Source: an uncultured Enterobacter sp. (GTDB lineage Bacteria > Pseudomonadota > Gammaproteobacteria > Enterobacterales > Enterobacteriaceae). From it: 7,341 nucleotides of DNA. Shown here one piece after another: positions 1-6,302 of the stretch. The position numbers and the translations under genes were made by a program. The notes below the pieces were generated by a model. It saw only the letters and a program-made list of their open reading frames with translations. It did not search any database and was not told the origin of the DNA. The DNA lies in the NCBI GenBank assembly GCA_946477805.1, contig CAMKZP010000181.1:1-7341 (forward strand), in the 5' to 3' direction. Numbering within the stretch: position 1 is the stretch's first letter; every line of letters begins with the position of its first letter.

Positions 1-806
1 GTGCGGATCAGTTTCTCATTGCCGCTGCCGTGGCCGATGCACAGCAGAATGGCATCCCGCGTGTGCCAGACCCGCTCTTGCCCCTGGAGGTCGCGCCAGG
101 CGCGCATCTGGTCGTCAACGCGGTCGGCGGTTCGGCGCAGGGCCAGCTCGCGCAGGGCGATCAGGTTGCCTTTGCGGAAGAAATGTTCGATGGCGCGTTC
201 GGCCTGACCGGCAATGTAAACTTTGCCTTCATGCAGGCGCTGGCGAAGATCGTCCGGCGGCAGGTCGACCAGCACTACCTCGTCGGCGGAATCAAAGAAA
301 GGATCGGGGACCGTTTCCCGCACCTGGATGCCGGTCACGCCGCTCACCACGTCATTGAGGCTTTCCAGATGCTGAACGTTAACGGTGGTGAAGACGTCGA
401 TACCGGCTTCAAGCAGCTCCTCCACGTCCTGCCAGCGCTTCGGATGGCGCGAGCCCGGCGCGTTGCTGTGCGCCAGTTCGTCCATCAGGATCAGGGCAGG
501 GCGGCGGGCGAGAGCGGCGTCGAGATCGAACTCCGTGACCAGCCGCCCGCGGTGGCTGATGCGCCGGGGCGGCTGCGTGGCAAGCCCTGTCAGCAGCGCC
601 GCCGTCTCTTTCCGCCCGTGGGTTTCCACTACGCCGATGAGAATATCAAGCCCCTGCGCCCGAAGCCGCTGGGCTTCCGTCAGCATGGCGAAGGTTTTCC
701 CGACGCCCGCGCAGGCGCCGAAGAAAATTTTCAGTTTGCCGCGATGGGCTTCAGCCGTCTGTTCGAGCAGCCTGTCCGGATCCGGGCGCATGGGCTCGTC
801 GGTCAT
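1..806 (-). CDS. kdpD: Sensor histidine kinase KdpD, N-terminal part (runs off left edge)
   Basis: KdpD is the inner-membrane sensor kinase that phosphorylates KdpE when potassium is limiting and so turns on kdpFABC. Only the cytoplasmic N-terminal 268 residues are here; the four membrane segments and the kinase core lie beyond the left edge. The KdpD family domain is clear: a Walker A motif GACAGVGKT at residues 30-38 and a Walker B-like LILMDELAH with D109-E110. The last residues seen (DAILLCIGHG...) begin the UspA-like domain. The ATG at 806-804 directly follows the kdpC stop (TAAATG) and has AAGGA at 819-815, 8 bases upstream and inside the end of kdpC. This indicates translational coupling and places the sensor in the same transcript as the pump. 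The translation matches E. coli KdpD from its first residues (E. coli MNNEPLRPDPDRLLEQ, here MTDEPMRPDPDRLLEQ). Identification is secure; the gene is partial only because of the window. Confidence 0.97.
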   Translation of the reverse strand, partial: MTDEPMRPDPDRLLEQTAEAHRGKLKIFFGACAGVGKTFAMLTEAQRLRAQGLDILIGVVETHGRKETAALLTGLATQPPRRISHRGRLVTEFDLDAALARRPALILMDELAHSNAPGSRHPKRWQDVEELLEAGIDVFTTVNVQHLESLNDVVSGVTGIQVRETVPDPFFDSADEVVLVDLPPDDLRQRLHEGKVYIAGQAERAIEHFFRKGNLIALRELALRRTADRVDDQMRAWRDLQGQERVWHTRDAILLCIGHGSGNEKLIR

Positions 807-1382
807 TTAGTTTTTCCTTAGCGCGTCCAGCGCCAGATTCAGCTCAACAATGTTCACTACCGGCATGCCGATGAAGCTGACCAGCGGCTTTTGCGTGTGT
901 TCTGCTACCAGCCGGTTGACCTGTTCGGGCGTCAGCTGACGGGCAGCGGCGACGCGCGGGATCTGCCATGCCGCGGCTTCCGGCGTCAGGCTGTAGTCCA
1001 GCCCGCTTGCGGAGGCGGTGACCAGCTCCACGGGCACCTCACGGCTGGCCTGCGGGTTCGCGGCGCGCAGGGCGGCAACGCGTTCGGCAACGGCTTTATC
1101 CAGCTCGGGGTTGCTGCCCGCCAGGTTACTGCCGCCTGACGCCATGGGATTATACGGGCTTTCGGCAGTGGCGGAAGGGCGCCCCTGGAAGTAGCGTGCG
1201 TCCGTGAAATTCTGCCCAATCAGACGCGAACCGCGCGATTCCCCGTTCAGGATTATCTGCGAGCCGTTGGCCTGGTCCGTAAACCACCACTGGCCGAGCG
1301 CGGTGGTGACCAGCGGGTAAAGCCCGCCGGTAATCAGTGACAGCAGTATAAACAGCAGTATAGCGGGGCGTAACATGGTCAT
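807..1382 (-). CDS. kdpC: Potassium-transporting ATPase subunit C, KdpC
   Basis: KdpC is the small accessory subunit of the KdpFABC potassium pump. It has one N-terminal membrane helix (about residues 7-27, after MTMLRP) and a periplasmic domain, and is thought to stabilise the KdpA-KdpB complex. Family hallmarks visible are LITGGLYPL, the GQNFTD...FQGRPSATAE region, YNPMASGGSNL, NPELDKAVAERV, PVELVTASASGLD, AAAWQIPRVA and the C-terminal VVNIVELNLALD. I chose the ATG at 1382 (191 aa). An in-frame GTG at 1391 would give 194 aa, but it overlaps the AAGG at 1394-1391, which sits 8 bases before the ATG and so works as the Shine-Dalgarno. The ATG start also aligns with the E. coli start (190 aa as I recall). 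The gene begins 12 bases after the kdpB stop and its own stop abuts kdpD. Confidence 0.97.
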   Translation of the reverse strand: MTMLRPAILLFILLSLITGGLYPLVTTALGQWWFTDQANGSQIILNGESRGSRLIGQNFTDARYFQGRPSATAESPYNPMASGGSNLAGSNPELDKAVAERVAALRAANPQASREVPVELVTASASGLDYSLTPEAAAWQIPRVAAARQLTPEQVNRLVAEHTQKPLVSFIGMPVVNIVELNLALDALRKN

Positions 1383-1394
1383 TTGATTCACCTT

Positions 1395-3443
1395 TTAAAC
1401 CAGCCCAAACAGGGTCAACAGCACGTCGATAACTTTGATCCCGATGAAGGGAACCACCAGCCCGCCCAGCCCGTAGATCCACAGGTTGCGGCGCAGCATG
1501 GCGGCGGCGGTCAGCGGTTTATAGCTCACCCCCTTCAGCGCCAGCGGGATGAGGAAGACAATAATCAGCGCGTTAAAGATCACCGCGCTGAGAATAGCCG
1601 ATGACGGCGAGTGCAGGTGCATCACGTTCAGCGCATTCAGCTGCGGATAGGTCGCGGCAAACGCCGCCGGGATAATGGCGAAATATTTCGCCACGTCATT
1701 GGCAATGCTGAAGGTGGTCAGCGAACCGCGCGTCATCAGCATCTGCTTCCCGATGTGTACCACCTCGATCAGCTTGGTGGGGTTAGAGTCGAGATCAACC
1801 ATGTTCCCCGCCTCTTTTGCCGCCTGGGTGCCGGAGTTCATCGCAACCGCCACGTCGGCCTGCGCCAGGGCAGGAGCATCGTTGGTGCCGTCACCGGTCA
1901 TCGCTACCAGTCGGCCTTCGGCCTGATACTGGCGGATGAGCGCCAGCTTGGCTTCCGGCGTGGCCTCGGAGAGAAAATCGTCCACGCCCGCTTCGGCGGC
2001 AATGGCGGCGGCGGTCAGACGGTTATCACCGGTGATCATCACCGTTTTAATTCCCATTTTGCGCAGCTGCGCGAAGCGCTCTTTGATGCCGCCTTTGACG
2101 ATGTCCTTCAGCGCAATCACGCCCAGCACGTTTGCGCCCTCGGACACCACCAGCGGAGTTGCCCCCTGACGCGCGACGCTCTCAACCAGCTTGTCCACTT
2201 CGGGCGGGAAGTGGCCGCTGTTGGCTTCGATATGACGGCGGATGGCGTCCACGGAGCCTTTGCGGATCATCCGGTCCTGAATGTTAATGCCGCTCATGCG
2301 GGTCTGGGCGGTGAATGGCACAAAGGTGGCATGCAGGCTCTGCACGTCACGCTGGCGCAGGTTAAAGCGCTGCTTTGCCAGAACCACGATGCTGCGGCCT
2401 TCCGGCGTTTCATCGGCCAGCGAGGAGAGCTGCGCCGCGTCTGCCAGCGTTTTTTCATCCACACCCGGCGCCGGTAAGAAATCAGAGGCCTGGCGGTTGC
2501 CGAGGGTGATGGTCCCGGTTTTGTCCAGCAGCAGGACATCCACGTCACCGGCGGCCTCAACCGCGCGTCCGCTGGTGGCAATCACGTTCGCGCCCAGCAT
2601 GCGGCTCATTCCGGCCACGCCGATGGCGGACAGCAGCCCACCGATGGTGGTGGGGATCAGGCACACCAGCAGAGCGACCAGTACGGTGGTGCTGACCGCC
2701 GTACCGCCGTAGGCCGAGAACGGCCACAGAGTGGCGGTTGCCAGCAGGAACACGATGGTCAGGGCAACGAGGAGTATGGTCAGGGCAATTTCGTTCGGCG
2801 TTTTACGACGCTGCGCGCCTTCCACCATGGCGATCATCCGGTCGAGGAACGTTTCCCCGGGGTTGACGCTGCACTGGATCACCAGCCAGTCGGACAAAAT
2901 GCGCGTCCCGCCCGTGACGGAGGCAAAGTCGCCGCCGGATTCACGGATAACAGGAGCGGATTCACCGGTAATGGCGCTTTCGTCAACCGATGCGCCGCCC
3001 TCAATCACTTCACCGTCGCAGGGGATGATGTCCCCGGCTTCGACCAGCACCACGTCGCCTTTACGCAGCTCGTCTGCCGGAACGTGGTCCATCTGCGCGC
3101 CGTGTTTTGGCTCGCGTAATTTGCGCGCAAAGGCGGTCTTTTTTACCCCTTTCAGGCTGTTGGCCTGGGCCTTGCTGCGGCCCTCCGCCAGCGCTTCGGC
3201 GACGTTGGCGAACAGCACGGTAAACCACAGCCACAGGCTGATGGCGGCGGTAAACATCGCGTTCCCGGAGAGGTGGCCTGTTCCCATCGCAACCGCCAGC
3301 GCGGTGGTGAGTACGCTCCCAATCCAGACAATAAACATCACCGGGTTGCGCCACTGAACGCGCGGGCTTAGCTTTTTCACCGCATCCATGAGGGCCTGAC
3401 GAACTAACGAGGGTTCGAGCAGGGCCAGTTGTTTACGACTCAT
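1395..3443 (-). CDS. kdpB: Potassium-transporting P-type ATPase catalytic subunit, KdpB
   Basis: KdpB hydrolyses ATP to drive potassium uptake through KdpA and is an inner-membrane type IA P-type ATPase. At 682 aa it is the same length as the E. coli protein. In order it has membrane helices near residues 34-84, an actuator domain with TGES at 159-162, helices near 220-282 with P264 in CLIPTT, the phosphorylation site DKTGTIT with D307, a nucleotide-binding domain with F377 and K395 (IRKGS), the hinge TGDGTNDAPA with D518 and D522, and three C-terminal helices starting with the D583/K586 pair. S162 of TGES, the serine whose phosphorylation inhibits the E. coli enzyme, is conserved. A GGAGA ribosome site (3455-3451) lies 7 bases before the ATG. 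The gene follows kdpA by 18 bases. No truncation or missing catalytic residue is seen. Confidence 0.99.
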   Translation of the reverse strand: MSRKQLALLEPSLVRQALMDAVKKLSPRVQWRNPVMFIVWIGSVLTTALAVAMGTGHLSGNAMFTAAISLWLWFTVLFANVAEALAEGRSKAQANSLKGVKKTAFARKLREPKHGAQMDHVPADELRKGDVVLVEAGDIIPCDGEVIEGGASVDESAITGESAPVIRESGGDFASVTGGTRILSDWLVIQCSVNPGETFLDRMIAMVEGAQRRKTPNEIALTILLVALTIVFLLATATLWPFSAYGGTAVSTTVLVALLVCLIPTTIGGLLSAIGVAGMSRMLGANVIATSGRAVEAAGDVDVLLLDKTGTITLGNRQASDFLPAPGVDEKTLADAAQLSSLADETPEGRSIVVLAKQRFNLRQRDVQSLHATFVPFTAQTRMSGINIQDRMIRKGSVDAIRRHIEANSGHFPPEVDKLVESVARQGATPLVVSEGANVLGVIALKDIVKGGIKERFAQLRKMGIKTVMITGDNRLTAAAIAAEAGVDDFLSEATPEAKLALIRQYQAEGRLVAMTGDGTNDAPALAQADVAVAMNSGTQAAKEAGNMVDLDSNPTKLIEVVHIGKQMLMTRGSLTTFSIANDVAKYFAIIPAAFAATYPQLNALNVMHLHSPSSAILSAVIFNALIIVFLIPLALKGVSYKPLTAAAMLRRNLWIYGLGGLVVPFIGIKVIDVLLTLFGLV

Positions 3444-3461
3444 GACAAATTCTCCGCAAAA

Positions 3462-5141
3462 TCAGCGTAAAGAGAGGGTTTCCGCGACCGGGCCTAACGC
3501 GAGGGCGGGGATAAAGGTCAGGGCGCCTACCAGCAGGACGGTGCCAATCAGCAGGCCGACAAACAGCGCGCCGTGGGTGGGCAAGGTGCCGGTGGTCGTT
3601 GGCTGAATTTTTTTACTCACCAGAGAGCCCGCGATAGCCATGACCGGAATAATTACGCCGAAGCGACCCACGAGCATGCAAAACGCCAGCAGACAGTTCC
3701 AGAAAGGCGAGTTGGCGCTTAGGCCTGCGAAGGCGCTGCCGTTGTTATTGGCGGCAGACGAGACGGCGTAAAGCACTTCGCTAAAGCCGTGAATGCCGGG
3801 GTTGAAAATGCCGCTGCGTCCGGCGTCGGTCATCAGCGCCAGCGCGGTGCCGAGCAGCACCAGAGTTGGCGTGACCAGAATTGCCAGCGCGGTTAACTTC
3901 ATTTCGCGTACGTCAATTTTTTTACCGAGATACTCCGGCGTGCGGCCGATCATTAGCCCGGCGATGAACACTGCCAGCAGGACGAACAGCAGCATGCCGT
4001 ACAGGCCCGAGCCGACGCCGCCAAATACCACTTCGCCGATCTGCATCAGCCACATCGGGATCATGCCGCCGAGCGCGGTAAAGGAGTCGTGCATGGCGTT
4101 CACCGCCCCGCAGGAGGCCGCCGTTGTCACCACCGCATACAGGCTGCTGGCAAGAATGCCGAAGCGGCTCTCTTTGCCTTCCATATTGATGCTGCTGTTC
4201 GCGCCCAGCGGCATGAAGTGGCCGTTGCCGTGCCATTCGGCCCACATCACCAGCGCCACGCAAACCACGAAGATGACCGACATCGCCCACAGCAGGGTGC
4301 GGCCCTGGCGGCGATCGTTGACCACATCGCCAAAGGCAAAGCAGAGCGCAGTGGGGATCAGGAAGATCGCCAGCATCTGCACGACGTTGGTCAGCGCGGT
4401 TGGGTTTTCAAACGGATGCGACGAGTTAGCGTTAAAGAAGCCGCCGCCGTTGGTGCCCAGCATCTTGATCGCTTCCTGCGAGGCCACCGGCCCCATCGGC
4501 AGGAGCTGTTTTGCCCCTTCAAGCGAGGTGTACGGCGCGTACGGCAGCAGGTTTTGCAGCGCGCCCTGCTGGATAAAGAACAGCGCAATAAGCAGGGAAA
4601 GGGGGATCAGAACCCACAGAGTAATGCGCGTTAAATCGACCCAGGCATTGCCGAGGGTCGTGACGTTCTGACGGGCGAAGGCGCGCGTCAGGGCGAAGAT
4701 CACGGCAATACCGCTCGCCGCGGAGAGGAAGTTTTGCACGGTCAGCCCGGCCATCTGGCTGAAATAGCTGAGCGTGGTTTCGCCAGCGTATGACTGCCAG
4801 TTGGTATTGCTGACAAAGCTGACGGCCGTGTTCAGCGCCAGGTGCCAGGAGAGGCCCGGCAGCTGCTGCGGATTGAGCGGCAGCATGCCCTGAAGCATCA
4901 GCATTGCAAAGAGGGCAATCAGGCCAACAACGTTCAGCAGCAGGATCGCCATCAGATACTGGCGCCAGTTCATCTCCGAATCGCTTGTTCCCAGTACGCG
5001 CCAGATCCCTTTTTCAATACCTGCCGTGCCCGGCAGCGCTACGTTGTTGATCATCCGCGCCAGCCCGGAGCCTAACGGCCTTGCCAGCACGAACAGCACC
5101 AGTAAGAAGCTGGCAATAAGCAAAAACGCCTGAGCAGCCAT
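3462..5141 (-). CDS. kdpA: Potassium-transporting ATPase potassium-binding subunit, KdpA
   Basis: KdpA is the channel-like subunit that binds and selects potassium at the periplasmic side and passes it towards KdpB; it belongs to the superfamily of potassium transporters. At 559 aa it is close to the E. coli 557. All four selectivity-filter loops are visible: SNTNWQSYAGE with Q116, GTNGGGFFNANSSHPF with G232, SCGAVNAM with G345, and NNNGSAF with G468. Q116 and G232 are the positions known from E. coli mutants with lowered potassium affinity, and both are intact, so the pump should be high affinity. About ten hydrophobic helices run through the protein. Its ATG shares one base with the kdpF stop (TGATG). 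GGAGG at 5153-5149, inside kdpF, lies 7 bases before the ATG, so translation is probably coupled to kdpF. Confidence 0.99.
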   Translation of the reverse strand: MAAQAFLLIASFLLVLFVLARPLGSGLARMINNVALPGTAGIEKGIWRVLGTSDSEMNWRQYLMAILLLNVVGLIALFAMLMLQGMLPLNPQQLPGLSWHLALNTAVSFVSNTNWQSYAGETTLSYFSQMAGLTVQNFLSAASGIAVIFALTRAFARQNVTTLGNAWVDLTRITLWVLIPLSLLIALFFIQQGALQNLLPYAPYTSLEGAKQLLPMGPVASQEAIKMLGTNGGGFFNANSSHPFENPTALTNVVQMLAIFLIPTALCFAFGDVVNDRRQGRTLLWAMSVIFVVCVALVMWAEWHGNGHFMPLGANSSINMEGKESRFGILASSLYAVVTTAASCGAVNAMHDSFTALGGMIPMWLMQIGEVVFGGVGSGLYGMLLFVLLAVFIAGLMIGRTPEYLGKKIDVREMKLTALAILVTPTLVLLGTALALMTDAGRSGIFNPGIHGFSEVLYAVSSAANNNGSAFAGLSANSPFWNCLLAFCMLVGRFGVIIPVMAIAGSLVSKKIQPTTTGTLPTHGALFVGLLIGTVLLVGALTFIPALALGPVAETLSLR

Positions 5142-5230
5142 CAGAATGCCTCCGCATTAATCAGGGCATAAACCAGATAACCCAATAACAGGAACACCAG
5201 CACGATGCCGGTAATCAGACCTGCACTCAC
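5141..5230 (-). CDS. kdpF: KdpF, 29-residue pump stabilising peptide
   Basis: KdpF is a single-helix inner-membrane peptide that binds and stabilises the KdpABC complex. The translation from GTG at 5230 is MSAGLITGIVLVFLLL followed by GYLVYALINAEAF, 29 residues, the same length as E. coli KdpF and nearly identical to it. Almost the whole peptide is one hydrophobic helix (about residues 3-23). GTG is supported as the start by a strong GGAGGT at 5241-5236, 5 bases upstream, and by agreement with the family N-terminus (MSAG). The stop overlaps the kdpA start by one base. The gene is short enough to be missed by length-filtered gene calling. Confidence 0.96.
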   Translation of the reverse strand: MSAGLITGIVLVFLLLGYLVYALINAEAF

Positions 5231-5264
5231 AACCCACCTCCGGGTGACATTTGTATTTGTGCTA

Positions 5265-5296
5265 ACGGTAGGATTTACGGCGCAAAGATTTCGCAA
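5265..5296 (-). promoter_or_regulatory. Probable kdpFABC promoter
   Basis: On the minus strand TTGCGA (5296-5291) resembles a -35 element and TACCGT (5270-5265) or the overlapping CCTACC a weak -10, with 18 to 20 bases between them. The segment lies just downstream of the KdpE-type box and about 35 bases before the kdpF start. A poor -10 with long spacing fits a promoter that needs an activator such as phospho-KdpE. The same TTGCGAAATCTTTGC stretch occurs before E. coli kdpF as I remember it. The exact hexamers are inferred. Confidence 0.5.
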
Positions 5297-5312
5297 AAAA
5301 CAGGCGGGCGGG

Positions 5313-5332
5313 TGTAAAAAAAGTATAAAAAA
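5313..5332 (-). promoter_or_regulatory. KdpE binding site (T-rich operator)
   Basis: Read on the minus strand this is TTTTTTATACTTTTTTTACA followed by CCCGCCCGC. It is nearly the same as the T-rich segment with TTTATAC and TTTACA elements to which phosphorylated KdpE binds upstream of E. coli kdpFABC. It sits about 17 bases upstream of the putative -35, a usual position for an activator of the OmpR/PhoB class. Binding here is inferred from the sequence match. Confidence 0.8.
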
Positions 5333-5357
5333 GCAAAGCCCACAATTTAACCATTGA

Positions 5358-5391
5358 TAAGTAAATCGTTAACTTTTTTGTAACTTACTTA
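5358..5391. repeat. Interrupted inverted repeat, 7 + 4 bp arms
   Basis: TAAGTAA (5358-5364) is complementary to TTACTTA (5385-5391), and inside it GTTA (5368-5371) is complementary to TAAC (5381-5384). This gives an 11-bp stem with a 3-base bulge and a 9-base T-rich loop. No T-run follows on either side as a terminator would need, so an operator for a dimeric regulator or a chance AT-rich dyad is more likely. Confidence 0.45.
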
Positions 5392-5539
5392 CGAGCGGGA
5401 ATGTAAATATTCACTAAATGGATGAAAATAAGTGGTCGGATGAGTAGTAAAATTACAAACAAAACGATATTATTTTAGCCAGGTCACAGATTTTGAATTT
5501 TCCGGATGACGTTTCCGGCCAACTATAGGGGAGAAAATT

Positions 5540-5746
5540 ATGGATCTTTATAAAGCGTTTCCGGCTCATATCGTTTTCATGCGCCGCACCTTCGCCGTAG
5601 TGGCCGGCGTGCTGGCCCTGCCGGTCATGCTGTTCTGGAAAGACCGCGCACGTTTTTACAGCTACCTGCACCGCGTCTGGGCGAAAACCAGCGAAAAGCC
5701 GGTGTGGATGGATCAGGCCGAGAAAGCGACCTGCGATTTCTACTGA
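5540..5746 (+). CDS. ybfA: YbfA, small DUF2517 protein of unknown function
   Basis: This 68-residue protein matches E. coli YbfA (DUF2517 family) along its length, especially AGVLALP.MLFWKDRARFYSYLHRVW and the C-terminus KPVWMDQAEKAT.DFY. One hydrophobic segment at about residues 18-33 (FAVVAGVLALPVMLFW) follows two arginines and is followed by a basic, aromatic stretch, so a single-pass inner-membrane topology with a cytoplasmic tail is likely; this is inference. AGGGGAGA (5527-5534) lies 5 bases before the ATG and fixes the start. It is transcribed away from the kdp operon, with which it shares the intergenic region, and its own terminator follows 22 bases after the stop, so it is probably monocistronic. 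The biochemical role is not known to me, and proximity to kdp does not prove a link with potassium. Confidence 0.95.
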   Translation: MDLYKAFPAHIVFMRRTFAVVAGVLALPVMLFWKDRARFYSYLHRVWAKTSEKPVWMDQAEKATCDFY

Positions 5747-5768
5747 CAGACCGCTAACGCATAGCCAT

Positions 5769-5804
5769 AAAAAAACCGCCAACAGCAATTGTGGCGGTTT
5801 TTTT
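5769..5804 (+). terminator. Rho-independent terminator after ybfA
   Basis: CCGCCA (5776-5781) pairs with TGGCGG (5792-5797) around a 10-base loop, and the A7 tract before it pairs with the T7 tract after it, giving a perfect 13-bp stem. Having an A-run on one side and a T-run on the other, it could terminate in both directions, though no minus-strand gene points into it from the right. Confidence 0.93.
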
Positions 5805-6111
5805 GTCCCTCGGGATTCGCGGTCCGTTGGGATGGCGTTTCGCATTCGCCTACCAAGGATCTTTATCATACCGTCCTTCACGCGGCAGGCAATCCCCCAG
5901 ACTCTTTATAAATTCCTAATTTTCATCGAATACCTCACCTGCGCGACAAACGTTGCTTATGATGCATCGTCCCTTTTCGCCATCTCGCACATGGGCACCG
6001 GTCCCGGGAAAGGTGTATTCACAACCGTAAAGCATCCGCCAACCAAGGCTTGTGTCCACCGACTTATCACCGGTGGTGAACGGTGGAGCGGTTAGCAGCA
6101 GGGACCGCATA
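5805..6111. other. Stretch without a supported long gene
   Basis: Between the ybfA terminator and the small ORF at 6112 there are 307 bases. Open frames on both strands cross it (plus 5832-6095, minus 5916-6110, and a 23-codon frame at 5959-6030), but none has a Shine-Dalgarno at its start or a recognisable product. A TATAAA-like segment near 5898-5903 has no good -35. The right end carries a nested hairpin (6055-6087). The stretch may hold the promoter and leader of the small ORF; no RNA family is recognisable by eye. Confidence 0.5.
6055..6087 (+). other. Nested stem-loop in the leader of the small ORF
   Basis: The outer arms TCCACCG (6055-6061) and CGGTGGA (6081-6087) pair over 7 bp without mismatch. 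Inside them TCACC (6067-6071) pairs with GGTGA (6075-6079) around GGT. A 5-base bulge on the left and a single base on the right separate the two stems. It ends 12 bases before the Shine-Dalgarno of the 6112 ORF and has no T-run, so it is not a terminator. Confidence 0.5.
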
Positions 6112-6219
6112 GTGAAACGCTATTTATGCATCGCGTTCATTGTCGCCAGCGTGCTCGTTGTAAAAAGCGATGAACCCTCCGCGTTTGTCGCCTTTTCCAC
6201 GTTAGCGCAGGACAAGTAG
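6112..6219 (+). CDS. Putative 35-residue small membrane or exported protein
   Basis: A GTG at 6112 opens a 35-codon frame ending in TAG (6217-6219). AGGGA at 6100-6104 lies 7 bases upstream, close to ideal. The product starts MKRY, has a hydrophobic run at about residues 4-17 (YLCIAFIVASVLVV), then KSDEP and a mixed tail ending LAQDK. Positive residues before and acidic ones after the run fit a short membrane anchor or a signal-peptide-like segment, though it is short for a full transmembrane helix. A Rho-independent terminator starts 5 bases after the stop, which argues that this is the end of a real transcript. There is no in-frame ATG. I do not recognise the protein and assign no function. 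The alternative is that only a small RNA ending at the terminator is made. Confidence 0.5.
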   Translation: MKRYLCIAFIVASVLVVKSDEPSAFVAFSTLAQDK

Positions 6220-6223
6220 CGTT

Positions 6224-6248
6224 AAGGCCGCTTCGCGCGGCCTTTTTT
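6224..6248 (+). terminator. Rho-independent terminator after the small ORF
   Basis: AAGGCCGC (6224-6231) pairs with GCGGCCTT (6237-6244) around TTCGC, and six T residues occupy 6243-6248. The GC-rich stem with a T-run on the plus strand insulates phrB from transcription to its left. Confidence 0.9.
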
Positions 6249-6302
6249 ATTTCATCCCGTCTACACTTCATGGCAAAGTAGTTCCATGCATGCTTTTTCC
6301 TT

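Larger units (their letters stand above)
5231..5539. other. Divergent kdp-ybfA intergenic region
   Basis: This 309-base gap separates kdpF (minus) from ybfA (plus). Its kdp-proximal half holds the kdpF ribosome site, promoter and KdpE-type box. The rest is strongly AT-rich compared with the flanking GC-rich genes and contains an interrupted dyad at 5358-5391 and a direct repeat TTTCCGG at 5499-5505 and 5512-5518. I could not find a convincing promoter for ybfA; the best guess, TTGTAA (5378-5383) with TGTAAA (5402-5407) at 18 bases, matches consensus at only four of six positions in each hexamer. No gene is supported here. Confidence 0.7.

Noticed and set aside
30..821. 263-codon plus-strand open frame opposite kdpD
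   Set aside because: It is antisense to a clearly conserved KdpD coding sequence. Long antisense frames are common opposite GC-rich genes, and the translation resembles no family.
1611..2477. 288-codon plus-strand open frame opposite kdpB
   Set aside because: It is a shadow of kdpB: no recognisable domain, composition rich in His, Arg and Gln as expected of antisense frames, and no Shine-Dalgarno support.
3793..4671. 292-codon plus-strand open frame opposite kdpA
   Set aside because: It is a shadow of kdpA, whose residues and selectivity-filter loops are all intact on the other strand.
5423..5479. 18-codon plus-strand frame before ybfA
   Set aside because: It has no ribosome binding site and lies in AT-rich non-coding sequence.
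5453..5881. 142-codon minus-strand open frame across ybfA
   Set aside because: It runs antisense through ybfA and through the terminator hairpin, and has no recognisable product.
5832..6095. 87-codon plus-strand open frame, including internal ATGs at 5959 (different frame) and 5991
   Set aside because: None of these starts has a ribosome binding site, and the translations show no family resemblance or membrane/signal pattern strong enough to support a gene.
5916..6110. 64-codon minus-strand open frame
   Set aside because: No Shine-Dalgarno precedes its ATG, and it overlaps the leader of the better supported plus-strand small ORF.
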